Origin: Aerococcus loyolae
GTDB taxonomy: Bacteria; Bacillota; Bacilli; Lactobacillales; Aerococcaceae
Assembly: GCF_002871915.2 (NCBI RefSeq)
Contig: NZ_CP126958.1
Span: 682,001 to 746,000, forward strand
Reading direction: 5' to 3'
DNA length: 64,000 nt
Shown here in pieces: positions 37,834-48,179 of the stretch (within the stretch, counting starts at the first letter, position 1; every line of letters starts with the position of its first letter). The translations under genes were made by a program, and so were the position numbers. The notes beneath the pieces were generated by a model. It made no database searches. It was not told where the DNA came from and saw nothing but the letters and a program-made list of their open reading frames with translations.

Positions 37834-38866
37834 TTATGATTTACCAGAAGAACTCATTGCCCAAAGTCCCACTAAGGATCGCTTAAACTGTCGACTTTTA
37901 TGTTTGAATGCCAGGGATGGTCGCTACCAGGACAAGATGTTTTCAGCTATTGAAGAGGAGTTTGAAGCAGGGGATGTCTTAGTGTTAAATAATACTCGGG
38001 TCTTACCAGCCCGTCTCTACGGCGAAAAAGAAGCGACCGGTGGCCACGTTGAAGTATTACTCTTAAACAATGTGGAAGGTGACCTTTGGGAGACCCTGGT
38101 AAAACCAGGACGACGCTTGAAAGCAGGGACTATGATTAGTTTTGGAGATGGGCGTCTCAAGGCTGAAATCAAAGAAACGCTTGACTATGGTGGTGGTCGC
38201 CTGCTGGAATTTTATTATGACGGGATTTTCTTAGAAATTTTAGAGAGTCTAGGAGAGATGCCCCTGCCACCTTACATTAAGAACAAATTAACTGATCCGG
38301 ACCGCTATCAAACGGTCTATGCCAAGGTGAATGGTTCGGCAGCAGCCCCGACAGCGGGTTTACACTTTACTGAGGACTATCTAAAGAGATTACAGGAAAA
38401 AGGGGTTAAGATTGCTTATCTGACCCTCCATGTCGGTTTGGGAACTTTTCGACCAGTGAATGAAGAAGATCTTAGTGACCACCAAATGCATTCAGAGTTT
38501 TATCGCTTAGATCCAGAAAATGCAGAAATAATTAGTCAAGCCCAAGCTAATGGTCACCATGTCATTGCCTGCGGAACAACCTGTATTCGTACCTTAGAAA
38601 CGATTGGTCAAAAATTTGATGGCCAAGTAAAAGCAGATTCTGGCTGGACTGATATTTTCATTTATCCAGGTTTTAAATTTACTGTGGTGGACCATTTCAT
38701 TACCAACTTCCATTTACCTAAGTCAACCCTAGTGATGTTGGTGGCTGCTTTTGCCGGAAGAGACCATGTGCTTAAAGCCTATCACCATGCGGTCGAGGAG
38801 AAGTATCAATTCTTTTCTTTTGGTGATGCTATGTTCGTCCGTGGCCCCCAATACATAGAAAAATAA
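37808..38866 (+). CDS. queA: S-adenosylmethionine:tRNA ribosyltransferase-isomerase QueA
   Basis: A 352-residue enzyme that transfers the ribosyl part of SAM to preQ1-modified tRNA, giving epoxyqueuosine. Typical segments are [34 protein letters not shown], and the core [13 protein letters not shown] and [10 protein letters not shown]. The ATG at 37808 is 7 nt after GAGGAG; an earlier in-frame start lies before that site. The order ruvA-ruvB-queA is conserved in many Firmicutes. It ends at a hairpin terminator. Confidence 0.97.
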   Translation: MTLKTTDFDYDLPEELIAQSPTKDRLNCRLLCLNARDGRYQDKMFSAIEEEFEAGDVLVLNNTRVLPARLYGEKEATGGHVEVLLLNNVEGDLWETLVKPGRRLKAGTMISFGDGRLKAEIKETLDYGGGRLLEFYYDGIFLEILESLGEMPLPPYIKNKLTDPDRYQTVYAKVNGSAAAPTAGLHFTEDYLKRLQEKGVKIAYLTLHVGLGTFRPVNEEDLSDHQMHSEFYRLDPENAEIISQAQANGHHVIACGTTCIRTLETIGQKFDGQVKADSGWTDIFIYPGFKFTVVDHFITNFHLPKSTLVMLVAAFAGRDHVLKAYHHAVEEKYQFFSFGDAMFVRGPQYIEK

Positions 38867-38874
38867 GTGTCTTT

Positions 38875-38928
38875 ACCATCAGTAAGCGGTGACTATATGT
38901 AAATAATCTGGCCAAACTGATGGTTTTT
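38875..38928 (+). terminator. Terminator after queA
   Basis: ACCATCAGT with ACTGATGGT (38875-38883 and 38916-38924) and a T run. The loop is long at 32 nt. Confidence 0.65.
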
Positions 38929-38954
38929 ATCTTGTTAAAAGGAGTTGGTCTATC

Positions 38955-41900
38955 GTGTTTACGCCCTTAAATGTGAATACATCCTATACGCTTTTAAAGA
39001 GTCCCATGTCGGTAAAGGATTACGTCGAAGCGGCCAAAGCCTTAGGTTATCAAAACTTAGCGATTAGTGATATCAATGTGATGTATGGGGTAATTGATTT
39101 TTATAATTATTGTAGGCATTATGACATCAATCCCTTAATTGGAATGACCGTTTCAATTCAACATCCTGACCAGCATGACCAAGAAGAGTGGCTGATTTAT
39201 GCGAAAAATGATCAAGGTTACCGCTCTCTTATGCGCTTAAGTTCTTTAATTAAAAGCCAAGAGCTAGTTGATTATCAGGCGGTTAGAGACTTTATTTTTA
39301 ACAACCACCAAGATTGGATTACTATTTTAGAAGCTAATAATGGCCTGCATATGCATTTTCTCAAGCAACAGCGCCAAGAAGAGGCAGCCGCCTCCTTAGA
39401 TAAATTACGGGAAATCTTCAGGGATTCTGACTTATATATGGGTATTGATGAATCTTATCTCTACCATCAAGAAGCTTTAGAAGATCTTGCTAAGAAAAGT
39501 CAGATCCCCTTGATTGCCCAGTCAAAGTTGGCTTATTTGTCAACAAATGATGTCTTTACCCAGGAAGTATTAGCTGCTATTGAAGCCAATCAACCCCTAG
39601 ATAATTACCGTGAAAAAGCTGGGGCAGAAGGACAGTTTTATTTAAGGAGTCTAGCTTCTTACCAAGAATCCTACCAAAACAAGGGACTAGCTAAGGCTTT
39701 TGCCCAAGTTTCAGAGGCTTTTGATGGGGTTCATTTAGACATTCAGTTTGACCAAGCGCTTTTGCCCAAGTATCCTATTGAATCGGGAAAAAGTAGTAAG
39801 GAATTTCTCAAAGATATCGCCTATCAGGGCCTGTCTAAGCGGGTGGGTAATGAGCAAAGCTACCGGGAGCGCTTAGATTACGAACTTTCCATTATTGATC
39901 AAATGGGCTTCAATGATTACTTTCTCATTGTTTGGGATGTGATGGATTATGCCCATAAGAAACATATTATGACCGGACCAGGCCGGGGATCTGCTGCGGG
40001 TTCCTTGGTGGCTTATTGTCTTTTTATTACCGATGTTGATCCTATAAGGAATCATTTACTTTTTGAGCGTTTTCTTAATCCTGAACGCCAGTCGATGCCG
40101 GATATTGATTTGGACTTTCCTGATGATAAGCGCCAGGATATTTTGAATTATGTCTATAACAAATATGGTAGTGACCACGTAGCTCAAATTTCTACCTTTG
40201 GTACCTTTGCTGCCCGCAAGGCCATCAGGGACGTCGGTAATGCTTTTAATAAGAGTCAAGCGACTATGAGTCGTTGGGCCAATACCATCAGCTCGCAAAA
40301 TCAGACTCTTGAAGAAGCTTATCAAAGTTCCAGCCAACTCCAACACTATATAGCAGAAGAGGAGGATGGCCAGCTCTGGTTTCAGACCGCTAAAAAGATT
40401 GAAGGCTTGCCTCGCCACGTCTCTACCCATGCGGCAGGGGTTATTCTCAGTGACCAAGACTTGACCGATTTTATCCCCTTACAGGCTGCCCTTAATCATT
40501 CCATTCACCAGTCCCAATACACCATGCATGAAATTGAACGGATTGGTTTATTAAAAATTGACTTTTTGAGTTTAAGTAACTTAACGATTTTAGCCAATAG
40601 TGTCAGAGCAGCGGAAAAAATCAGCAAAAGACGCCTACGCCCTATAGACTTTCCTCGTAATGATCAATCGGTCTATCGTGTCTTTAGTCAAGCCAATACG
40701 CTAGGAGTCTTTCAATTTGAGTCTAATGGTATTCGTCGTGTCTTGAGGCGGGTTAAACCCAGTTCAATGGCGGACCTAGCAGCAGTAAATGCACTCTACC
40801 GGCCAGGGCCCATGCAACAAATTAATCACTTTGTCAATCGTAAACATGGTAAGGAGCCGATTACTTACCCCCATCCAGACTTAGAAGGTATCTTGAAGGA
40901 AACTTATGGCATCATTGTCTACCAGGAACAAGTCATGCAAGTTGCCCAAAAAATTGCTGGATTTTCTTTGGGAGAAGCTGATATCTTACGGCGGACGATC
41001 AGTAAGAAAGATAAGGCAACCATGGACCGCTTACAGGCGAAATTTATCCGCCAAGCAGTCGCTAAGGGCTACAGCCAAAGCGTTGCCCAAAAGATTTACT
41101 CCTACATTGAAGCTTTTGCTGATTATGGATTTAACAAGTCACATGCTTATGCTTATTCCTATTTAGCTTATGAGATGGCCTGGCTAAAGGTTCATTATCC
41201 GGCGGCTTTTTACTATGGAAATCTCTTGCAACATAAGATTTATGAGACTAAGGGTCAGCAATTAACTTATGAGGCTGGTCTTTGTCAGGTTAAGCTCCAA
41301 CTCCCCGATGTAAACCGATCCTTTACAACCATGCAGGTAGTTGATGACCAGCATATTTTACTCGGCCTAACTGATATTCGTGGCTTGATGCGGAACTTTA
41401 CCACAGCCATTGTCCAGGAACGCCTCAATGGGGGGCAGTATCGCTCATTGGGAGACTTTATCCAACGCCTTCCAAAAAACTATTTAAAGGTAGAAAATCT
41501 GGAAAAATTGGCGTTTGCGGGAGCCTTGGACAGTTTTGGCTATAACCGCCGCACCTTAGTAGAAGAGGCTCTGCCAAAGTTACAAGAAGCGGTGAACTTA
41601 TTTGGCGGAAGCAATAACCAGCAACTTTCCTTGTTCAATCAGGAGAATCGCGAGCTTTATGCTCCTGAAATTAAGCAATTGAATGAATATGATGAACGCC
41701 TTCTTTTGGAAGGGGAGCAAGAAACCCTAGGTCAGTCCATTAGCGTTGAATTATACAGTGACTATCGTCCTTACTACCAAAGTGGTCAGATTCACCCCAT
41801 CAATAAGCTAAGCGATAAAAGTCAGGTGACGATTATTGGAGAAATTGTCAAGGTGAAAAGAATTCAAACTAAGAAGAACCAGCCCATGGCTTTCTTAACT

Positions 41901-42329
41901 TTGCGTGATGAGCATAGTGAAGTCGAGGTGATTGCTTTTCCTAAAGCTTATATTGATTTTGCTGCCTACATAAGGGAAGGTCAGCAAGTCCTTGTCCAAG
42001 GCAAGACTCAGACTAGGAAACAGGGCTTGCAAGTGGTTTTAGACCAGTGTCAACCCTTAAATAATCAATTGCTCACTGAATTGGAAAGGAAACGGCTGAA
42101 CTCGATTCAATCAATAACTATTCGCGTGGCAAGTAGTCAGCTGGCTAGTGAGAAAAAAGCAGACCTCCTTGCTCTTATCAACCAGTATCATGGCAGAGTT
42201 AAATTAACTTTCGCCATGACCAAAGAACAGAAAAAATATCAATTGGGTGAGCGCTTTGCTGTTCAAGCCCGCCCCGAAGTCATTCAGGAATTAAGAAAAA
42301 TTTACGGCTCTGAGAATGTTCTTTATTAA
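38955..42329 (+). CDS. dnaE: DNA polymerase III subunit alpha, DnaE type
   Basis: A 1124-residue polymerase that, in Firmicutes, extends primers before PolC takes over. The PHP domain is at the N-terminus (FTPLNVNTSYTLLKSPMSV onward). The palm active site holds PDIDLDF at 382-388. The tandem HhH and an OB fold (about 960-1040; TIIGEIVKVKRIQTKK) lie at the C-terminal end. No exonuclease domain interrupts PHP, so it is DnaE and not PolC. The start is GTG after AAAGGAG. Confidence 0.96.
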   Translation: MFTPLNVNTSYTLLKSPMSVKDYVEAAKALGYQNLAISDINVMYGVIDFYNYCRHYDINPLIGMTVSIQHPDQHDQEEWLIYAKNDQGYRSLMRLSSLIKSQELVDYQAVRDFIFNNHQDWITILEANNGLHMHFLKQQRQEEAAASLDKLREIFRDSDLYMGIDESYLYHQEALEDLAKKSQIPLIAQSKLAYLSTNDVFTQEVLAAIEANQPLDNYREKAGAEGQFYLRSLASYQESYQNKGLAKAFAQVSEAFDGVHLDIQFDQALLPKYPIESGKSSKEFLKDIAYQGLSKRVGNEQSYRERLDYELSIIDQMGFNDYFLIVWDVMDYAHKKHIMTGPGRGSAAGSLVAYCLFITDVDPIRNHLLFERFLNPERQSMPDIDLDFPDDKRQDILNYVYNKYGSDHVAQISTFGTFAARKAIRDVGNAFNKSQATMSRWANTISSQNQTLEEAYQSSSQLQHYIAEEEDGQLWFQTAKKIEGLPRHVSTHAAGVILSDQDLTDFIPLQAALNHSIHQSQYTMHEIERIGLLKIDFLSLSNLTILANSVRAAEKISKRRLRPIDFPRNDQSVYRVFSQANTLGVFQFESNGIRRVLRRVKPSSMADLAAVNALYRPGPMQQINHFVNRKHGKEPITYPHPDLEGILKETYGIIVYQEQVMQVAQKIAGFSLGEADILRRTISKKDKATMDRLQAKFIRQAVAKGYSQSVAQKIYSYIEAFADYGFNKSHAYAYSYLAYEMAWLKVHYPAAFYYGNLLQHKIYETKGQQLTYEAGLCQVKLQLPDVNRSFTTMQVVDDQHILLGLTDIRGLMRNFTTAIVQERLNGGQYRSLGDFIQRLPKNYLKVENLEKLAFAGALDSFGYNRRTLVEEALPKLQEAVNLFGGSNNQQLSLFNQENRELYAPEIKQLNEYDERLLLEGEQETLGQSISVELYSDYRPYYQSGQIHPINKLSDKSQVTIIGEIVKVKRIQTKKNQPMAFLTLRDEHSEVEVIAFPKAYIDFAAYIREGQQVLVQGKTQTRKQGLQVVLDQCQPLNNQLLTELERKRLNSIQSITIRVASSQLASEKKADLLALINQYHGRVKLTFAMTKEQKKYQLGERFAVQARPEVIQELRKIYGSENVLY

Positions 42330-42375
42330 TGAAATCGTTTTAATAGGAAAACCCTTAGTAATCAGCTTAGAAACA

Positions 42376-42384
42376 TGATATTAT
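42376..42384 (+). promoter_or_regulatory. Extended -10 promoter of pfkA
   Basis: TGATATTAT (TG at 42376, TATTAT at 42379-42384), 35 bp before the ATG. Confidence 0.5.
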
Positions 42385-42418
42385 ATGACGTGAAGGGAAA
42401 AGAAAGGATAAGATTTAT

Positions 42419-43405
42419 ATGGCAAAAAAAATTGCGGTCTTAACAAGCGGTGGCGATGCTCCCGGCATGAATGCTGCGATCCGCGCAATCGTACGTAAGA
42501 TCATTTTTGATGGTAACGAAGCTTATGGGGTACGTTATGGATTCCGTGGCTTAGCAGATGGAGATATTTTCCAAATGACTGCTGCTGATGTTTCCACCCT
42601 ATCTTCGCGTGGCGGAACGATTCTGTTTACAGCCCGCTACCCTGAATTTGCAGAGGAAGAAGGGCAACTCAAAGCCTTAGAACAATTAAAACGTCATGAA
42701 ATTGACGGATTGGTTGTCATTGGCGGAGACGGATCCTACCAAGGGGCTTTAGCCCTGTCACGACGTGGCTTCCCAACGGTTGGTATTCCTGGAACAATCG
42801 ATAATGATATTCCTGGTACTGACTTTACCATCGGTTTTGATACGGCATGTAACACTGCCCTAGAAGCTTTGGATAAGTTAAGAGATACCGCCAAAAGCCA
42901 CATGCGGACTTTTGTGGTTGAAGTCATGGGGCGGCATGCCGGAGATATTGCTTTATGGTCTGGAATTGGATGTGGTGCTGACCAAGTGATTATTCCAGAA
43001 ATTAATTTTGATATCCAAGAGGTCGTTGACCAAATTAATCAAGGACGTGAAAAGGGTAAGAAGCATACCCTCATTGTTTTAGCTGAAGGCGTTATGCCAG
43101 GCTATAAATTTGCTGATTTACTGGATGAATATGGAAATTACCACATTCGGACCACAGTATTAGGTCACGTTCAACGTGGAGGATCACCAAGTGCTAAAGA
43201 CCGTATGTTAGCAACTTCTTTAGGACATGCAGCGGTTGAAGCTTTAAGCAAGGGGCAATCTGGAGTATGTATGGGCATTGTAGATAACAAAATTGTCTAT
43301 ACCGATATTGAGAATGCCCTAGAGAAAAAAGACGACCGTCAAAAACGTAATACGCTCAATAAATATCTCTATGATCTTAACCAAGAAACCTCAGTTTGGT
43401 CTTAA
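42419..43405 (+). CDS. pfkA: ATP-dependent 6-phosphofructokinase
   Basis: A 328-residue glycolytic kinase that makes fructose-1,6-bisphosphate. The N-terminal ATP site is [15 protein letters not shown], followed by GGDGSYQGA. The catalytic loop is [19 protein letters not shown] with its catalytic Asp, and [12 protein letters not shown] follows. The Gly in GGDGS marks an ATP- rather than PPi-dependent enzyme. It is about eight residues longer than usual at the C-terminus. pyk follows after 20 nt; pfkA-pyk is a standard glycolytic operon. Confidence 0.98.
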   Translation: MAKKIAVLTSGGDAPGMNAAIRAIVRKIIFDGNEAYGVRYGFRGLADGDIFQMTAADVSTLSSRGGTILFTARYPEFAEEEGQLKALEQLKRHEIDGLVVIGGDGSYQGALALSRRGFPTVGIPGTIDNDIPGTDFTIGFDTACNTALEALDKLRDTAKSHMRTFVVEVMGRHAGDIALWSGIGCGADQVIIPEINFDIQEVVDQINQGREKGKKHTLIVLAEGVMPGYKFADLLDEYGNYHIRTTVLGHVQRGGSPSAKDRMLATSLGHAAVEALSKGQSGVCMGIVDNKIVYTDIENALEKKDDRQKRNTLNKYLYDLNQETSVWS

Positions 43406-43425
43406 AAATAAAAGGAGAAAATGAA

Positions 43426-45213
43426 ATGCCATTTGATATGAAATTATTGAAGAAAACCAAAGTTGTATGTACGATTGGACCTGCTTCAGAAGATCCAGAA
43501 ACCCTAGTCGAACTGGCTAAAGCAGGTATGGACGTTGCCCGGATGAACTTTTCTCACGGTGACCACGATGAACACTTAGCCCGCATCAAAGCGATTCGTC
43601 AAGTGGAACGTGAAGCTGGAAAACGGATTGCGGTTATGCTAGATACCAAGGGCCCTGAAATTCGTACCCATAACATGAAGGACCATGCTCCGGTTTTCTT
43701 AGAAAAGGGTAAAACCGTTAAAATTTCTATGACTGAAGTTGAAGGAACCCAAGACATGATTTCAGTCACTTATCCTCAATTAATTAATGATGTTCATGTT
43801 GATTCTCATATTCTCATTGATGATGGTTTAGTTGATTTACGTGTTACTGACATTGACTTTGATAAGGGAATTGTTACCACTGTTGTGGAAAATAGTGGTT
43901 TAATCAAAGACAAGAAGGGGGTTAATATCCCTGGCGTTTCCGTATCCCTACCTGGTATCACTGAAAAAGATGAAGCCGACATTCGTTTTGGTCTAGAAAA
44001 TGGAATTGACATTATCGCTGCTTCCTTTGTTCGTAAGCCAGAAGATGTTTTAGAAATTCGCGAAATTTTAGAAGAAACGGGTAATGAAACCGTTCAAATT
44101 ATCCCTAAAATTGAAACCCAAGAAGGGGTAGACAATATTGACGGGATTTTGCAAGTTTCTGATGGTTTAATGGTTGCTCGTGGTGACTTAGGGGTAGAAA
44201 TTCCAACTGAAATGGTGCCAGTTGTTCAAAAAGAATTAATCCGCAAGTGTAATGCGGCTGGTAAACCAGTTATTACTGCTACCCAAATGTTAGATTCTAT
44301 GCAACGCAACCCACGGCCAACTCGGGCTGAAGCTTCTGACGTTGCTAATGCCATTCTAGACGGTACCGATGCGATTATGTTATCCGGTGAAACAGCTGCT
44401 GGTGACTATCCACTTGAAGCCGTTAAGACCATGACTCGTATCGCTATGACTACTGAACGTGAAAGTGAATTACGCGGTCAAGCTCAACAAGCCCTTAAAG
44501 AATATCAAAACAGTGATGTTTCTGAAGCCATTGCCCAATCTGTTGCCCATACAGCTCGCAATTTGAATATTCAAACCATCGTTGCTGCAACAAATTCAGG
44601 TCATACTGCCCGTTTAATTTCTAAGTACCGTCCTAATGCCATGATCTTAGCGCTTACCTTCTCTGAAAGTCGTGCGCATAAGTTATTACTTAGCCGTGGC
44701 GTGGTACCAATGGTCATTGAAAAACCAGCATCTACCGATGAAATGACCTTACTTGCCACCCAAATTGCCAAAGAAGAAGACTACGCTAAAGATGGCGACC
44801 TTATCCTTATTACAGCTGGGGTACCGGTTGGTGAAACAGGGACTACCAACTTAATGAAGATTCAAATGATCGGTGAACGTTTAATTGAAGCTCAAGGGCT
44901 AGGAAATCAATCAGTCATTGGACACGTGGTTAAAGCTCAAAGCCCAGAAGAAGCCATTGAAAAAGCTAACCATGACAACATCTTAGTGGTATCCACAACT
45001 GATGAACGTTATAATGAAGCCATTAAGAAGGCAGGGGCTGTTATTGTAGAAAATGCAACCCTAACTAGCCATGCTGCTGTAATGAGTGTCAATACTGGAA
45101 CACCAGTTATCGTTAATGCTAAAGATGCGACGAACATTCTTGAAGAAGGCCAATTGATTACCTTGGATGCACGTCGCGGTATGGTTTATGATGGTGCCAC
45201 AACCACTATCTAA
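43426..45213 (+). CDS. pyk: Pyruvate kinase with C-terminal PEP-utilizer domain
   Basis: A 595-residue pyruvate kinase forming ATP and pyruvate. The barrel and lid contain KTKVVCTIGPASEDP, DTKGPEIRT and the PEP/Mg site MVARGDLGVEIP with TATQMLDSM. An extra C-terminal domain of about 110 residues shows NATLTSHAAVMS, the PEP-utilising swivelling fold seen in Bacillus and Enterococcus enzymes but lacking the phosphotransfer role. The ATG at 43426 follows AAAGGAG; an in-frame start at 43396 would overlap pfkA. Confidence 0.97.
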   Translation: MPFDMKLLKKTKVVCTIGPASEDPETLVELAKAGMDVARMNFSHGDHDEHLARIKAIRQVEREAGKRIAVMLDTKGPEIRTHNMKDHAPVFLEKGKTVKISMTEVEGTQDMISVTYPQLINDVHVDSHILIDDGLVDLRVTDIDFDKGIVTTVVENSGLIKDKKGVNIPGVSVSLPGITEKDEADIRFGLENGIDIIAASFVRKPEDVLEIREILEETGNETVQIIPKIETQEGVDNIDGILQVSDGLMVARGDLGVEIPTEMVPVVQKELIRKCNAAGKPVITATQMLDSMQRNPRPTRAEASDVANAILDGTDAIMLSGETAAGDYPLEAVKTMTRIAMTTERESELRGQAQQALKEYQNSDVSEAIAQSVAHTARNLNIQTIVAATNSGHTARLISKYRPNAMILALTFSESRAHKLLLSRGVVPMVIEKPASTDEMTLLATQIAKEEDYAKDGDLILITAGVPVGETGTTNLMKIQMIGERLIEAQGLGNQSVIGHVVKAQSPEEAIEKANHDNILVVSTTDERYNEAIKKAGAVIVENATLTSHAAVMSVNTGTPVIVNAKDATNILEEGQLITLDARRGMVYDGATTTI

Positions 45214-45228
45214 GCTTGAACGAGACGA

Positions 45229-45259
45229 AGTCAGTGCCTATTAGGTACTGGCTTTTTTA
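45229..45259 (+). terminator. Terminator after pyk
   Basis: AGTCAGTGCCT with AGGTACTGGCT (45229-45239 and 45243-45253; G-U pairs included), then a T run. Confidence 0.85.
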
Positions 45260-45347
45260 TTTTTCCTTATCAGCATTCTGGCAATTCATTTTGGGAAGGC
45301 CATGTCTATGCTATACTTAAAGAAATCGATATGAAGGAGACCAGTAA

Positions 45348-46217
45348 ATGAAAGAACTAGCTAGTGTAGTCTCTGCTAGAGTGAGTGACTATAATGCAAA
45401 GAATTATTATGTCCAGTTCGAGGGGAAGACCTTTGAACTAAATCCCAGCGATAAGATAAAATCACTGAATATTGGACAAGAAATCCCAGTGTTTATCTAT
45501 ACTAATCAAAAAAATCAAGCCAAAGCGACTCTAGATTTTCCCAAGAGTCGACAAAATACCTATGGTTGGGCTGAGGTTACCCAAGTCCGCCATGATCTAG
45601 GTGTCTTTTTAGACATTGGCCTTCCAGATAAGGATATGGTCTTGTCTATGGATGAGTTACCTAGTGAAACAGGGCTTTGGCCTAAAAAAGGCGATAAGCT
45701 TTATGTGAAATTATCCGTAGATCGCAAGGACCGGCAATGGGCTAACCTAGCCGATTCTGTGGTTGTCCAGTCCTTAACTAGTAAAGTTAAGGGAAATGAA
45801 AAGCGTTGGGTCAATCAAGTCAAAAAAGCCCGGGTCTACCAGTGTAAATTAAATGGGAGCCACTTGATCACAGAGGATTATTACTTGGCTTTTATCCACC
45901 CTAGTGAATGGGAAGTAGAACCTCGCTTAGGAGAAGAAGTAGAAGCTCGGGTTATTGGTATCGGTCAAAATGCTAATCTTAACTTATCCCTCAAGCCGCG
46001 TGCTTTCGAAGTGATCAATGATGATGCCGAAATGATTTATCAAGTCTTAAAACGTACCCCTGAGGGCTTTTTGCCTTATAACGATAAGAGTGATCCTAAT
46101 GATATCAGGTCAGCCTTTAATATTTCCAAGGCTCAGTTTAAACGTGCACTAGGACACCTGATGAAAAATCAGCGCATTGAACAAAATGAAAATGGGATAA
46201 CTTTAAAGGATAAGTGA
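45348..46217 (+). CDS. cvfB: CvfB family S1-domain RNA-binding regulator
   Basis: A 289-residue protein of the CvfB/YitL family: three S1-like OB folds (about 5-60, 65-140 and 145-220; WAEVTQVRHDLGVFLDIGLPDKD is typical) and a C-terminal winged helix (about 230-289; RSAFNISKAQFKRALGHLMK). In S. aureus CvfB binds RNA and affects virulence genes. The function here is inferred from the family. It is 4 nt from xerD, whose ribosome site lies inside its last codons. Confidence 0.92.
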   Translation: MKELASVVSARVSDYNAKNYYVQFEGKTFELNPSDKIKSLNIGQEIPVFIYTNQKNQAKATLDFPKSRQNTYGWAEVTQVRHDLGVFLDIGLPDKDMVLSMDELPSETGLWPKKGDKLYVKLSVDRKDRQWANLADSVVVQSLTSKVKGNEKRWVNQVKKARVYQCKLNGSHLITEDYYLAFIHPSEWEVEPRLGEEVEARVIGIGQNANLNLSLKPRAFEVINDDAEMIYQVLKRTPEGFLPYNDKSDPNDIRSAFNISKAQFKRALGHLMKNQRIEQNENGITLKDK

Positions 46218-46221
46218 TTTT

Positions 46222-47121
46222 TTGACTATCAGTGATTTGATTGAGGATTTTTTAATTGCTTTACGGGTAGAGCAAGGGCTTTCGGAAAATACCATTAAAA
46301 CCTACCACAATGTCTTAAATCAATTTCAATTGGCTTTGTCTGAAGTGGGAATTGAGGATATTCAAGCCGTTAAACGCCAAGATGTTATCCAACAGCTGGA
46401 AAAGTTAAACCAAAAGGGTCGAGCAGTCTCAACCATGAGTCAATATTTATCGACCCTACGCCATTTCTTTAAATATTTGATTTTAGACTCAGTGATTGAA
46501 GAAAATCCGGTAGAAAATATCTCCTTGCCTAAGAAGAAACAGCAGCTCCCTCAAGTGCTAAGTATTGAAGAAGTTGATCGTTTGTTAGAAATTCCGGATG
46601 TCAATACGACCCTTGGCTTGCGAGACCGGAGCTTATTAGAGTTACTTTATGCAAGTGGACTGCGGGTGAGTGAATTGGTTCACTTAAAAATGAGTGACTT
46701 TCACGAAGACCTAGGCTTTCTCCAAACGATTGGTAAGGGTAACAAGGAGCGCATTATTCCTCTAGGAGAAGTGGCCAAAGATTGGCTACAGATTTATCTC
46801 AAAGAAAGTCGTCCCAAACTCTTGAAGGAAAATGATCAATCTCAAGGAATGATTTATTTGAACCATCATGGACGCCCCCTTAGTCGGCAAGGCGTTTGGA
46901 AGAAGCTCAAGCAATATATCCAAGCTGCTGGGATAACAAAAGAAGTCAGCCCCCATACCTTGCGTCACTCATTTGCCACGCATTTATTGGAAAATGGGGC
47001 AGACTTAAGAGTGGTTCAAGAACTTTTGGGCCATGCTGATATTTCTACCACGCAAATTTATACCCACATCCATTCGCAACATATGCGCGAAATTTATAAA
47101 AAGACATTTCCAAGGGCATAG
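46222..47121 (+). CDS. xerD: Tyrosine recombinase XerD
   Basis: A 299-residue recombinase that, with a XerC/XerS partner, resolves chromosome dimers at dif. The N-terminal SAM-like DNA-binding domain (about 1-90) is followed by the catalytic set R148, K172, H245, R248, H271 and Tyr280 (LRVSELV, GKGNKER, PHTLRHSFATH, LGHADISTT, IYTH). The start is TTG at 46222, with AAAGGA 11 nt upstream in cvfB. FtsK, encoded at 20 kb, is the expected activator. Confidence 0.95.
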   Translation: MTISDLIEDFLIALRVEQGLSENTIKTYHNVLNQFQLALSEVGIEDIQAVKRQDVIQQLEKLNQKGRAVSTMSQYLSTLRHFFKYLILDSVIEENPVENISLPKKKQQLPQVLSIEEVDRLLEIPDVNTTLGLRDRSLLELLYASGLRVSELVHLKMSDFHEDLGFLQTIGKGNKERIIPLGEVAKDWLQIYLKESRPKLLKENDQSQGMIYLNHHGRPLSRQGVWKKLKQYIQAAGITKEVSPHTLRHSFATHLLENGADLRVVQELLGHADISTTQIYTHIHSQHMREIYKKTFPRA

Positions 47122-47123
47122 AA

Positions 47124-47158
47124 AAAGAGGTTGGAAATTTTTCCCAACCTCTTTCTCT
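47124..47158. terminator. Bidirectional terminator between xerD and the lipoprotein gene
   Basis: AAAGAGGTTGG with CCAACCTCTTT (47124-47134 and 47144-47154) between convergent genes. Confidence 0.85.
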
Positions 47159-47238
47159 ATTGACGACTCTTGTAAGATGTCTACGCTAAGTATCCGAAAC
47201 AGACCCTATAAACATTCACTTATCCTCTTAGATTGAAA

Positions 47239-48045
47239 TTACTTTTCAATCGATAGGTCATCATTCAATTCGATTTGAATGTGAGCTGCTTGAGGAGCAG
47301 TATTCTTAATGGTTACAGTTTGGCTTTCACCTTGTTTGAGTCGGTCAGTCTTCCAAGTATCAGAAGCCAACTCTTTTTGGTCAGCATCGACAAATTTAAA
47401 GGTTATTCCCAAATTCACCAAATCAGCTTTGGAGTGGTTAGTTAATGTCCCCGTCATGACAATGCTTTGGTCAGTACTTGCCGCTTGGTCAACAGTGAAT
47501 TGTAAATTATTTAAATCCTCTTCAAGTTGAGAATAGGCTGCTTTACGGAAGTCAAGATTTTCTTTAGCCTCTTCAAGGGCTTTGGAATTTTTATCTGCGT
47601 CAATTTCTTCCAAAGCTTCTGCTTGAATGATAAAGCGTGAATCTTGGGATAAGTCTTTCAGGATATCAATTCGCTTCCGGTAATGATCATTAAAGGCAGT
47701 CTGACTATCGAAGGTAGCCGGCTCTTGGTTCAAAGCATCCACACAAGCTTTTAATTCATTTAAGTAGTCCTTCACCTTATTTTCTAAATCTTTATCTTTA
47801 AAGCTTTGGTCTTGATACTTTTTCATTTCCTCCCACTCAGTATTGAAGGAATTAATGAGGGCTTGACTACCTGCATTGTCACTATTTTTATCGACTTGGC
47901 TAGCTGCTTCCTGTTTCTTTTGCCAGGTGGTAAAGAGATCACTAAAAAATAGGTCATCGGTTTTGTTTTGCGAAGAGCAAGCACTTAGAAAGAATAAGGT
48001 CGCACAGAGGCAGGCCAAGGCAATGATTTTCTTGAATGGCTTCAT
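47239..48045 (-). CDS. Lipoprotein with C-terminal FxLYD-like domain, hypothetical
   Basis: A 268-residue exported lipoprotein: signal peptide with lipobox LSAC and lipid-modified C23, then a helical, highly charged region (about 30-175) that may form a helix bundle. A C-terminal beta-sandwich-like segment (about 180-265) shows TGTLTNHSKADLVNLGITF and LKQGESQTVTI, the pattern of FxLYD/DUF-type domains found in Firmicutes lipoproteins. The role is unknown. It is a single gene, leftward, convergent with xerD, with AAGGACC before the start. Confidence 0.85.
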   Translation of the reverse strand: MKPFKKIIALACLCATLFFLSACSSQNKTDDLFFSDLFTTWQKKQEAASQVDKNSDNAGSQALINSFNTEWEEMKKYQDQSFKDKDLENKVKDYLNELKACVDALNQEPATFDSQTAFNDHYRKRIDILKDLSQDSRFIIQAEALEEIDADKNSKALEEAKENLDFRKAAYSQLEEDLNNLQFTVDQAASTDQSIVMTGTLTNHSKADLVNLGITFKFVDADQKELASDTWKTDRLKQGESQTVTIKNTAPQAAHIQIELNDDLSIEK

Positions 48046-48179
48046 TAAATAGGTCCTTTCTACATTTAAGTTGATATTATTATATCATTACTTTAATAGG
48101 CATAGAAAAGAATTGAAAGGAAAAGCCATTCGAAGATCATGCTAAACTTTGATACAATAGAACTATAGGAGGGCTGGTA

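Noticed and set aside
40056-40457. 133-residue leftward ORF inside dnaE
   Set aside because: It is antisense to the conserved polymerase core, with no start signal; it is a shadow frame.
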